From the NCBI RefSeq assembly GCF_043951855.1, contig NZ_JBINJW010000002.1, positions 167,438-231,437 of the forward strand: a stretch of 64,000 bases of DNA. The letters run 5' to 3'. The notes beneath the pieces were generated by a model, which made no database searches, was not told the DNA's origin, and saw nothing but the letters and a program-made list of their open reading frames with translations. Below are positions 1 through 7,667 of this stretch, in pieces; within the stretch, counting starts at the first letter, position 1, and every line of letters begins with the position of its first letter. The position numbers and the translations under genes were made by a program. Source of the stretch: Proteiniclasticum sp043951855. GTDB lineage: Bacteria; Bacillota; Clostridia; Clostridiales; Clostridiaceae.

Positions 1-184
1 TTATTACAATATCATAATCTCTAGGGGAAGTATGATTTTGTAAGTCAAGATATAGATCTCTAATTGATCCACCAAAAAAAATCAACTCTCCCATATTTGA
101 TAATTTTTCAATAAACATAAATACACTGTTATCTTTTTTTAGAATTGAACTAAGATTATTACTTATGATTGTTTCAATTCTCAT
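1..184 (-). CDS. Nucleotidyltransferase-fold protein, N-terminal part only (runs off the window)
   Basis: I translated this short stretch by hand because it is cut by the left edge. The ATG at 182-184 has a good ribosome binding site (GAGGTGAT) and lies 17 bases after the stop of the dGTPase gene, so the two are probably cotranscribed. About 61 residues are visible. They contain a GGSIRD motif near residue 39 and PRDYDIV near residue 55. This glycine-rich loop followed by a D-x-D pair is the signature of the polymerase-beta-like nucleotidyltransferase head found in poly(A) polymerase/CCA enzymes and in small stand-alone nucleotidyltransferases. The substrate cannot be told from this fragment. 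Confidence 0.6.
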   Translation of the reverse strand, partial: MRIETIISNNLSSILKKDNSVFMFIEKLSNMGELIFFGGSIRDLYLDLQNHTSPRDYDIVI

Positions 185-201
185 AATATCACCTCGGATT
201 T

Positions 202-1635
202 TTATGGCATTCTTGTACCTAGTAACTTTTGATGGAGATTAACAGCGTAAGTATCTGTCATTCCAGAAACATAATCTGTGACTAATTGCAATTTGTCATA
301 TAAATTTAATTGACTAAATTGTACTTTAGACTGTGATGTTTTGTCAAACGCTTGTACGTATCTAAAATTCTCAGAAATTAGATGAAATATTTTTTGCTCT
401 TTACTCTTATATTTGGAACAGTCTTCTATTGATATAGTTGCATTAATAAATAAATCTAATAAATCACTAATCACCCTATCACCTATTAATTCTAGACTAA
501 GTATTTCATGATTGCAAAAAATATATTCTTTGGCGATTTTTTTGCAAGATTTTACGATATCCTTAGCTTTAGAATTTTCCAACAAAGACCCCTTATAATT
601 TCCATTTATAATTGAGTCATATTTCGAAATAAATTCACTTTTAACTTCTTCAATAAAAATACCTTGTAGAACGATTTTTAAGTTCTGTAATTTAATCAAA
701 TCAATATCAGGCACTTCATTTTTTTCTGCCTCTCTAATGTTTCTATTTAATGCTTCTATTTTTTTAGGATTATACTTACTCAAAGAATCCTTTATCTCAT
801 AATATATAGTCTCCCACTTAATTGCTCCTTTTTTCATGGCATCTTCTAAATCTGTGGGTAAATAAGCAATATCATCTGCAGCTTCAAGAATTAATGTTGC
901 AGGATGTCTATGTGGTGATATTCCAACCATTTCTTTTATGCGATCAAATACTTCACTTTCAGAATAGAAACAACCTAATTTACCTTTTTCTTTGCATTTA
1001 TCATCACTAGAATACCAAGGATATTTTATTAATGTTGCCAGTGTACCAAGTGTTAGATTCATTCCTTCCCTATCATTCATAATTTGTAATTTTGTAAGTA
1101 TTCTTATTCCTTGAGCATTTCCTTCAAAAAACAAAAAGTCATTCATTTGTTGCTCATTTAACGGAAGTTGGTCTGCACCATTTTTCTCCATATGCTTTTT
1201 GCATATGTCTTTATACTCTTGTGATTCAAACCAATTTTCAAACCATTTCCTTATAATTTCTTCACCATAATGACCAAACGGTGGATTACCTAAATCATGC
1301 AGCAAGCATGCAGTTTCAACCATAGAAGCTATTTTTTTAATTTCCCACACATCACGTAATTAATTATTATCTAACAGCCATTTACCTATCCCCCATGACA
1401 ATGATCTACCTAAGGATGCTACTTCTAAAGAATGAGTTAATCTAGTTCGTGTAAAGTCGTTTTCTTGCATTGGAAATACTTGAGCTTTATCTTGTAATCG
1501 ACGGACAGATGAAGAATAGACTATTCTAGAATAATCCTTATCGAACTCGTTATGATAATCTGTTGCACTTTTTGAATTAGATTTCCTAATTCTTTCCTCA
1601 CATAAAAGTCTATCCCAAGTTAATCTACTATTCAT
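202..1635 (-). pseudogene. dgt: dGTP triphosphohydrolase-like HD-domain gene with an in-frame stop
   Basis: The gene encodes an HD-domain phosphohydrolase of the Dgt/SAMHD1-like family, which removes triphosphate from dGTP or related dNTPs. It begins at ATG 1635 behind a GGGGG ribosome site. The first 91 residues hold the family N-terminus (RRLQDKAQVFP, then TRTRLTHSLEVASLGR). A TAA at 1360-1362 then interrupts it. The same frame continues with no shift through CLLHDLGNPPFGH (the HD motif), EAADDIAYLPTDLEDA and a normal C-terminal tail to the stop at 202. The two halves together would give 477 residues, a usual length for the family. So this is one gene broken by a single ochre codon, not two genes. 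Restart at the GTG at 1350 would make a protein lacking the conserved N-terminal arginine/histidine segment. Sequencing error or readthrough remain possible. Confidence 0.85.
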
Positions 1636-1665
1636 ACAATACCCCCAAAAATATTTTTATTATAT

Positions 1666-1674
1666 ATTATACCA
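1666..1674 (-). promoter_or_regulatory. Extended -10 promoter for the dGTPase gene
   Basis: On the minus strand TGGTATAAT matches the extended -10 consensus (TGn followed by TATAAT), about 30 bases before the start codon. No convincing -35 box is seen at 17 bases, which is acceptable for an extended -10 promoter. Confidence 0.45.
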
Positions 1675-1825
1675 CTATTCAATCAAGAATATTCATCTGA
1701 TAAAAATCATTTTTTGAATACAATATATTTATAATCGCATTGGATTACATAAATACTTGAAGTATCTATTAAAAATCTAATCTTGCAAAAAAGACTTAAC
1801 ATTAACTATATAATCCTAATAAAAT

Positions 1826-1850
1826 AAGGAGCTATTTTTTATAGCCCCTT
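1826..1850 (-). terminator. Rho-independent terminator after the LPxTG gene
   Basis: On the minus strand AAGGGGCTAT and ATAGCTCCTT form a ten-base stem with one G-U pair and a short A-rich loop, followed by TTTTATTAG. It lies 18 bases past the stop of the surface protein gene. Confidence 0.75.
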
Positions 1851-1867
1851 ATAGTTATTCTGTTCTG

Positions 1868-4800
1868 CTAAGCGGTTTTTCTTTTCTTCAGAAGCAGCAG
1901 TCCACCCAGTACCAGGATGAGCCCCTGCACTGTCCAGAAGCTGTAGTTCATGGATCCGGTCTTTGGAAGCTCAGGTTTTTCAGCCTCTGGTTCTTCCTCT
2001 TCCGGTTCTTCTTCCGGTTCCTCTGTTCCGCCGGTGTCTGGAAGCTCATTTGCTTCCGGTTCATTGACGAATGTGAGTTCTATGACTGCTCCATCTTCAT
2101 CAAGAAGCGCCATCTGTGGCGTTTCATCAAGAATGAAGCCTTCAGGAGCATTTACTTCCATGACCTTATAGGTTCCTAGTGGAAGCATCACTTCTATCAT
2201 TCCATTCTCATCTGAGATGCCTGTAAATACAAGTTCTCCTTCTTCATCGTAGATTTCAAACTCTGCCCCATCCAGTGGTTCATCAAAGTTATCCGTCTTC
2301 AGAATGGTAAGGGTTCCTCTAAGTTGTCTGTTATGAAGATCATAACTATCCACCGTAGTCTCATATCCTTCCACTGGCAGTTCCTCTACACCATAGGTGT
2401 ATGCTGCGCCAGTTTCATCGAATTCAGGCTGGTTTTCGAAGCTGTAGTTCCATGCTCCGCTTTCATCCGGCGTTACAAGCACTCTCTCCACTTCTTTCCC
2501 GTTCTGAAGGAGCAGCACGGTTATTTCTTCTGGTCTTCCAGAAAGATCGTCCCATGTTTTTTCTCCAGAGATCGTTATAGTTCCCACTCTGGTGTTCGTG
2601 AGATTATATCCGTCCACTGTGGAGATATAACCTTCCACTTCCAGTTCTTCGATGCTGTATGCGTAAGGCACGCCATTTTCATCAAACTCAGGCAGGTTAC
2701 TGAACGTGTATGTCCAGTTTCCTTCTGTATCAGGCAGGACATCCATGGTCTTGAATTCTTCTCCATTCTGAAGAAGCACTACTGTTATGGATTCAGGTCT
2801 CATCTCTGTCTCCGGTTCATCCATCCAGGTCTTGGTTCCTGTTACATCTACAGTTCCTACTCTGGTATTGATCAGACTGTATCCGTCAATTGTGGAGACA
2901 TAGCCTTCCACTTCCAGTTCTTCGATGCTGTATGCATATGGTACGCCGTTTCCATCAAACTCTGGCAGTTCACTGAACGTATAGATCCAGTTTCCTAGTT
3001 CGTCAGCCATGACTTCCAGTGTCTTGTATTCTGCATCATTTTGAAGCAGTACTACAGTGATAGAATCAGGTCTCATCTCCGTCTCTGGTTCATCCAGCCA
3101 GCTCTTGGTTCCTATTACACTTGTGGTTCCGACTCTTGTATTGATCAGGTCGTACCCGTCTACGGTGGAGGTATAACCTTCCACTTCCAGTTCGTCGATG
3201 CTGTATGCATAAGCCACGCCATATTCATCAAACTCTGGCAGCTCATTGAATGTGTAGGTCCAGTTTCCTTCTGTGTCAGCCATGACTTCCAGTGTCTTGT
3301 ATTCTGCATCATTCTGAAGCAGTATTACAGTGATGGAATCAGGCCTCATCTCTGTCTCTGGTTCATCCATCCAGGTCTTGGTTCCTGTTACATCTACAGT
3401 TCCTACTCTGGTATTGATCAGATTGTATCCGTCAATTGTGGAGACATAGCCTTCCACTTCCAGTTCTTCTATGGTGTAGTCATATGGTACGCCGTTTTCA
3501 TCAAACTCTGGCAGTTCAGTGAACGTATATACCCATTCCCCTAGTTCGTCAGCCATGACTTCCACTGTATCGTACTCTACTCCATTCTGAAGCAGTACTA
3601 CAGTGATAGAATCAGGTCTCATCTCCGTCTCTGGTTCATCCAGCCAGCTCTTGGTTCCTGCTACATTTGTAGTTCCCACTCTTGTATTGATCAGGTCGTA
3701 CCCATCTATGGTGGAGGTATAACCTTCCACTTCCAGTTCGTCGATGCTGTATGCGTATGGCACGCCATATTCATCGAATTCTGGCAGTTCACTGAATGTG
3801 TAGGTCCAGTTACCTTCTGCATCTGCCATCACTTCCAGGGTCTTGTATTCTGCATCATTCTGAAGCAGTACCACAGTGATGGAATCAGGTCTTGCAGCTG
3901 TCTCTGGTTCGTCCATCCAGGTCTTGGTTCCAGATATGGTTCTGGTTCCAGTTCTGGTGTTTATGAGATCATATCCGTCTACTGCGGAGGTATAACCATC
4001 CACTTCCAGTTCTTCTATGCTGTAAACATAAGGCATGCCATTATCATCAAACTCTGGCAGGTTGCCAAATGCATAGGTCCAGTTGTCTTCCGTATCTGGC
4101 ATAACTTCCAGTGTCTTATACGCTGCTTCATTCTGAAGAAGTACCACCGTAATGGAAGCAGGTCTCATCTCTGTTTCAGGTTCATCTACCCATGTCTTGT
4201 TTCCTGATACGGAAGTCGTTCCGACTCTTGTATTGATCAGGTCATATCCATCTGCATTAGAGGTGTATCCTGCAACTTCCAGTTCTTCTATGCTGTATGC
4301 GTATGGTACACCTTCCTCGTCAAATTCAGGCAGCTCATTGAATGCATAGATCCAGTTTTCTTCCAGGTCCGGTTCTACGGTCATGGACTTATACTCTTCT
4401 CCATTTCGCAGCAATACTACAGTAATGGAATCTGGTCTCATTTCTGTTTCTGGCTCATCCAGCCAGGTTTTGGTTCCAGCTACGTTTATGGTTCCTACTC
4501 TGGTGTTGATGAGATCGTATCCGTCTACTGCAGTCTCATATCCTGCCACTTCCAGTTCATCGATGGTGTACACATAAGGTACACCCTGCTTATCAAATTG
4601 TGGCAGTACACTGAATGCGTACATCCAGTTTCCTTCCGTATTGGGTGAAACCAGTGATGTGTCATATTCTTCTCCATTCTGAAGAAGCACTACGGTGATG
4701 GTATCCGGTCTCATGGCTGTTTCAGGTTCGTCCAGCCAGGTCTTGGTTCCAGATATATCCACGGTTCCTACTCTTGTATTGATCAGGTCATATCCGTCTA

Positions 4801-6919
4801 CTGCTGTCTCATAACCTTCGACTTCCAGTTCATCAATGCTGTACTCGAATGGAAATCCATTCTCGTCGAATTCTGGCAGATTACTGAATATGTAGGTCCA
4901 GTTTCCTTCGGTGTCCGGCAGGACTTCCAGTGTCTTGTACTCTACTTCGTTCTGAAGAAGCACTACACGAATGGAATCTGGCCTTGCTTCTGTTTCGGGT
5001 TCATCGAGCCAGGTCTTGTCTCCGGATACACTTACAGTTCCAGTTCTTGTATTCGTAAGATCATACCCCTCTACTGTGGTGGCATAACCTTCCACTTCCA
5101 GTTCGTCGATGCTGTATTCGAATGGAACTCCATTCTCATCGAATTCCGGCAGAGTGCTGAATGTATAGGTCCAGTTTCCTTCTGTATCCGGCAGGACTTT
5201 CAGCGTCTTGTATTCTTCTCCATTCTGAAGAAGTACTACACTGATGGAATCAGGTCTTGCTGCTGTTTCTGGTTCGTCCAGCCAGGTTTTGGTTCCGGAT
5301 ACGCTTACTGTTCCGGTTCTGGTGTTCACCAGGTCATAACCGTCTGCAGTACTGACATAACCTTCCACATCAGCTTCATCGATGGTGTATGCATAGGAAG
5401 CACCGTTCTCATCGAACTTTGGCAGGTCACTGAAGGTATAGGTCCAGTTTCCTTCCATATCTGGCGCAACTTCCAGCGTCTTGTATTCTTCTTCGTTCTG
5501 AAGAAGCACTACAGTGATGGAATCTGGTCTTGCTTCGGTTTCGGGTTCGTCGATCCAGGTCTTGGTTCCTGTTATGTCTATGCTTTGTGTATTGATGATT
5601 TCATAGCCGTTGATGCTTGTGAAGTAGCCATCCACTTCTATTTCTTCTATTGTGAAGGAATAGGGATTTCCTGCTGCATCATACTCTTCCAGTGCATCGA
5701 ATCTGAAGTTCCAGTCTCCTGATGCATCCGGCTCAACACGTATCACTTTGTAGAAACTATCATTTCGTAATAGTACTACAGTGATGGATTCCGGTCTTGT
5801 GCTTGTCAATGGATCATCTCTCCAGGTCTTTGTACCTTCAATGGAGATGAGCCTCGTGTTGGTGGCTACAAAGCTGTTTAAGGATGTTTCCACTACAGAG
5901 CTCTTATATCCTTCAACGGTTTCTTCTTCCACCATATAATCGATGATTCCATATTCGTCATCATATTTATACTGGTCTTTAAACGTATAGTTCCATGATC
6001 CGTTTTCATCCGGATAGACATCGACACTTCTCACGTCTACTCTTTGTTCCAGTTCGTTCAGATAAAAGAGATTCAGTGTAATGAACTCAGGTCTTGACGA
6101 ATCGTCTCCATCATTCCATTTCTTTTCCACATGAATATCCACTACAGGTCTTGTATAGGAATTGGTGATGGTGAAGTCGTATTGATGAAGATCTGCTTCA
6201 AAGGAATAGGCCTTGTTTACTGAGACTGTGTATCCTTCCTCCACAGTGGCTTCGTCTTCCACAACTGTGTAATTATAAATACGTCCTAGACCATCTGAAT
6301 AACCCAGATCCGTGATGGTGGCAGTGTTATTTACTGTATCAAAAACATAAGTTCCGATGGGATCTGTAAGATCGGATCTATACAGAGAAGCTGTGACGGG
6401 ATTCATGGGTCCGCCATTCCATTCTTTTGTGATGTCGATCTGAAGCTTTGGCACTGCAAAGCTGGTCAGCTCTCCTAGCACATGTCCTCCACCGCCTAAA
6501 GTGGCCTGGATGTCATGTGTGCTTCCGCTGCTTACAGAATCCGCTGGGAATCTGGCTACGGTAAGGAATGAATTGCTTTTAACAGGACTAAACACAGTGC
6601 TTCCTACTGTGATGGACTGTCCTTTGGCATACTGTCTCACATTGTCTCCAGCTGCATCGATTCCATCCATGCTGACTGTCAGGAGTTCTTTTGTACTCTC
6701 AATGAGAAGATATGCATAATCTCCATAGGTCCAGATTGCTCGAACAGTCGTCAGACTGTTTGTGGAGTCTGCTACATCCACATTTAAAATTATTGAACTC
6801 TCTGTATCCAGAGAATAATTCGGTCCTTCTTCTGCATTCACTTTAAGGGCAGACGGAGAAACTAGCAGTACCGATAAGAAAACGCTTAGAAACCACCGCA
6901 TCATTTTTCCAATTTTCAT
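1868..6919 (-). CDS. LPxTG-anchored adhesin with tandem CnaB-type domains
   Basis: This is a secreted surface protein of 1683 residues meant for sortase attachment to peptidoglycan. I placed the start at the ATG at 6919 because GGAAGGTGGG lies just before it. A signal peptide covers about residues 1-30. Two divergent CnaB-like domains and a more typical one follow. Eleven near-identical 91-residue CnaB units then occupy about residues 446-1446, with one further diverged copy after them. Each unit has Lys in GTKTW, Glu in I(E/D)ELEV and Asn in INTR, the expected triad for a self-forming Lys-Asn isopeptide bond. A SpaA/prealbumin-like domain follows (about 1535-1620). The tail has LPDTG (residue 1626), an acidic Glu/Pro spacer, then LPKTG (residue 1651), a membrane helix and KKRK. 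No sortase gene is in the window. It is likely a stiff stalk-like adhesin; the ligand is unknown. Confidence 0.93.
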   Translation of the reverse strand: MKIGKMMRWFLSVFLSVLLVSPSALKVNAEEGPNYSLDTESSIILNVDVADSTNSLTTVRAIWTYGDYAYLLIESTKELLTVSMDGIDAAGDNVRQYAKGQSITVGSTVFSPVKSNSFLTVARFPADSVSSGSTHDIQATLGGGGHVLGELTSFAVPKLQIDITKEWNGGPMNPVTASLYRSDLTDPIGTYVFDTVNNTATITDLGYSDGLGRIYNYTVVEDEATVEEGYTVSVNKAYSFEADLHQYDFTITNSYTRPVVDIHVEKKWNDGDDSSRPEFITLNLFYLNELEQRVDVRSVDVYPDENGSWNYTFKDQYKYDDEYGIIDYMVEEETVEGYKSSVVETSLNSFVATNTRLISIEGTKTWRDDPLTSTRPESITVVLLRNDSFYKVIRVEPDASGDWNFRFDALEEYDAAGNPYSFTIEEIEVDGYFTSINGYEIINTQSIDITGTKTWIDEPETEARPDSITVVLLQNEEEYKTLEVAPDMEGNWTYTFSDLPKFDENGASYAYTIDEADVEGYVSTADGYDLVNTRTGTVSVSGTKTWLDEPETAARPDSISVVLLQNGEEYKTLKVLPDTEGNWTYTFSTLPEFDENGVPFEYSIDELEVEGYATTVEGYDLTNTRTGTVSVSGDKTWLDEPETEARPDSIRVVLLQNEVEYKTLEVLPDTEGNWTYIFSNLPEFDENGFPFEYSIDELEVEGYETAVDGYDLINTRVGTVDISGTKTWLDEPETAMRPDTITVVLLQNGEEYDTSLVSPNTEGNWMYAFSVLPQFDKQGVPYVYTIDELEVAGYETAVDGYDLINTRVGTINVAGTKTWLDEPETEMRPDSITVVLLRNGEEYKSMTVEPDLEENWIYAFNELPEFDEEGVPYAYSIEELEVAGYTSNADGYDLINTRVGTTSVSGNKTWVDEPETEMRPASITVVLLQNEAAYKTLEVMPDTEDNWTYAFGNLPEFDDNGMPYVYSIEELEVDGYTSAVDGYDLINTRTGTRTISGTKTWMDEPETAARPDSITVVLLQNDAEYKTLEVMADAEGNWTYTFSELPEFDEYGVPYAYSIDELEVEGYTSTIDGYDLINTRVGTTNVAGTKSWLDEPETEMRPDSITVVLLQNGVEYDTVEVMADELGEWVYTFTELPEFDENGVPYDYTIEELEVEGYVSTIDGYNLINTRVGTVDVTGTKTWMDEPETEMRPDSITVILLQNDAEYKTLEVMADTEGNWTYTFNELPEFDEYGVAYAYSIDELEVEGYTSTVDGYDLINTRVGTTSVIGTKSWLDEPETEMRPDSITVVLLQNDAEYKTLEVMADELGNWIYTFSELPEFDGNGVPYAYSIEELEVEGYVSTIDGYSLINTRVGTVDVTGTKTWMDEPETEMRPESITVVLLQNGEEFKTMDVLPDTEGNWTYTFSNLPEFDENGVPYAYSIEELEVEGYISTVDGYNLTNTRVGTITISGEKTWDDLSGRPEEITVLLLQNGKEVERVLVTPDESGAWNYSFENQPEFDETGAAYTYGVEELPVEGYETTVDSYDLHNRQLRGTLTILKTDNFDEPLDGAEFEIYDEEGELVFTGISDENGMIEVMLPLGTYKVMEVNAPEGFILDETPQMALLDEDGAVIELTFVNEPEANELPDTGGTEEPEEEPEEEEPEAEKPELPKTGSMNYSFWTVQGLILVLGGLLLLKKRKTA
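2580..5584 (-). repeat. Eleven 273-bp tandem repeats encoding CnaB domains
   Basis: The coding DNA repeats with a 273-bp period (91 codons): for example, the same stretch around CCATCCAGGTCTTGG recurs at 2821 and 3367, two periods apart. Alternate units resemble each other more than neighbours do around 2800-3700, suggesting that pairs of units were duplicated together. Confidence 0.9.
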
Positions 6920-6973
6920 TAATAACCCACCTTCCAAATAATCATAAGTTCTATGTTCTACCTACTTATTTTT

Positions 6974-6990
6974 CTTTATTCGGAATAAAG
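6974..6990. promoter_or_regulatory. Palindrome in the leader of the LPxTG gene
   Basis: CTTTATTC-G-GAATAAAG is a perfect 8-base inverted repeat around one base, 55 bases before the start codon. It may be an operator or a short RNA hairpin. A TATAAT-like -10 on the minus strand lies upstream at 7047-7052 but has a poor -35 region. Confidence 0.3.
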
Positions 6991-7448
6991 ACACTCTAAA
7001 ATATATTGCTTATTCTTTCCATTACTATTATTCTACTTTATCCGACATTATACATCAATAGTTTTTGAGTAATACACTAATTGTTAATAATTTCTTCGAC
7101 ATGTTCATGATAATACTTGTCGCAGAAAGTCATTTATCCGCTTTATTATTTGAAAAGTGATATATATTTATAACATCAGTATAATCATATAATAATTTAC
7201 CGTGTCCAAACGCGTAGAATGCATAAAATATGTTTGAGCTTTGAATCACTGTATTATGATGTTCTGAGCCACTCTTCCGGCGATGCATACCGCGCTTCTT
7301 ATTCCATAAGCCGAGTTATAGATCTCTTCAACCTGTTCAACTTGAAGTATACTGCGCGAGAATTATACTTCAGCAGTATGCGATCTTCTATCGGATGTAT
7401 ATATCAGTAGAAGTGGGCATGAGATAATCTGTGAAGACAAAAAGAAAA
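6991..7448. other. Intergenic stretch, no convincing gene
   Basis: An A+T-rich spacer. Around 7340-7375 an 8-base inverted repeat (TGAAGTAT/ATACTTCA) can form a hairpin. A 63-codon plus-strand frame at 7219-7410 has no ribosome site or recognisable family and is not called. Confidence 0.5.
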
Positions 7449-7466
7449 GACGACCGTAAGGTCGCC
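7449..7466 (-). terminator. Rho-independent terminator
   Basis: On the minus strand GGCGACC-TTAC-GGTCGTC forms a seven-base stem with one wobble pair, followed by TTTTCTTTTT. It ends transcription coming from the helicase gene and the transposase remnant. Confidence 0.7.
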
Positions 7467-7476
7467 GGAATGACTA

Positions 7477-7575
7477 TTATATTGAACATTGTTTCTTGGC
7501 CTGAGGATTCCAAGGGAGGAGCTTTTCAATTTGCTCTTCAGCTATTGATCCAGTATTACAACTGAGCTGTTTCTT
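7477..7575 (-). pseudogene. Probable IS66-family transposase C-terminal remnant
   Basis: A minus-strand frame ends with EEQIEKLLPWNPQAKK and stops at 7477. An LxPWN motif followed by a short basic tail is how many IS66-family TnpC proteins end. Only about 30 codons remain and the rest of the element is absent, so this is a scar at the boundary of the helicase module. The assignment rests on one short motif. Confidence 0.35.
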
Positions 7576-7667
7576 TCAACTTGAGTGATATTGGCAGAAT
7601 GCTTTATCCTTATGGTCTTTAAGTCCGTATTAGTAAGTTCATCCAGTGCATTCTGATTTTGATTAAT

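Noticed and set aside
2324..4577. Long plus-strand frames opposite the CnaB repeats
   Set aside because: They are shadows of the repeats on the other strand, repeating with the same 273-bp period and lacking start signals.
7219..7410. 63-codon plus-strand frame upstream of the LPxTG gene
   Set aside because: No ribosome site, no family resemblance, and a hairpin runs through it.
7545..7667. Forty-one sense codons in frame after the helicase stop (TAG at 7668-7670), suggesting readthrough
   Set aside because: The extension has no similarity I can recognise, overlaps the transposase remnant, and the protein already has a natural-looking end after the PLD domain.
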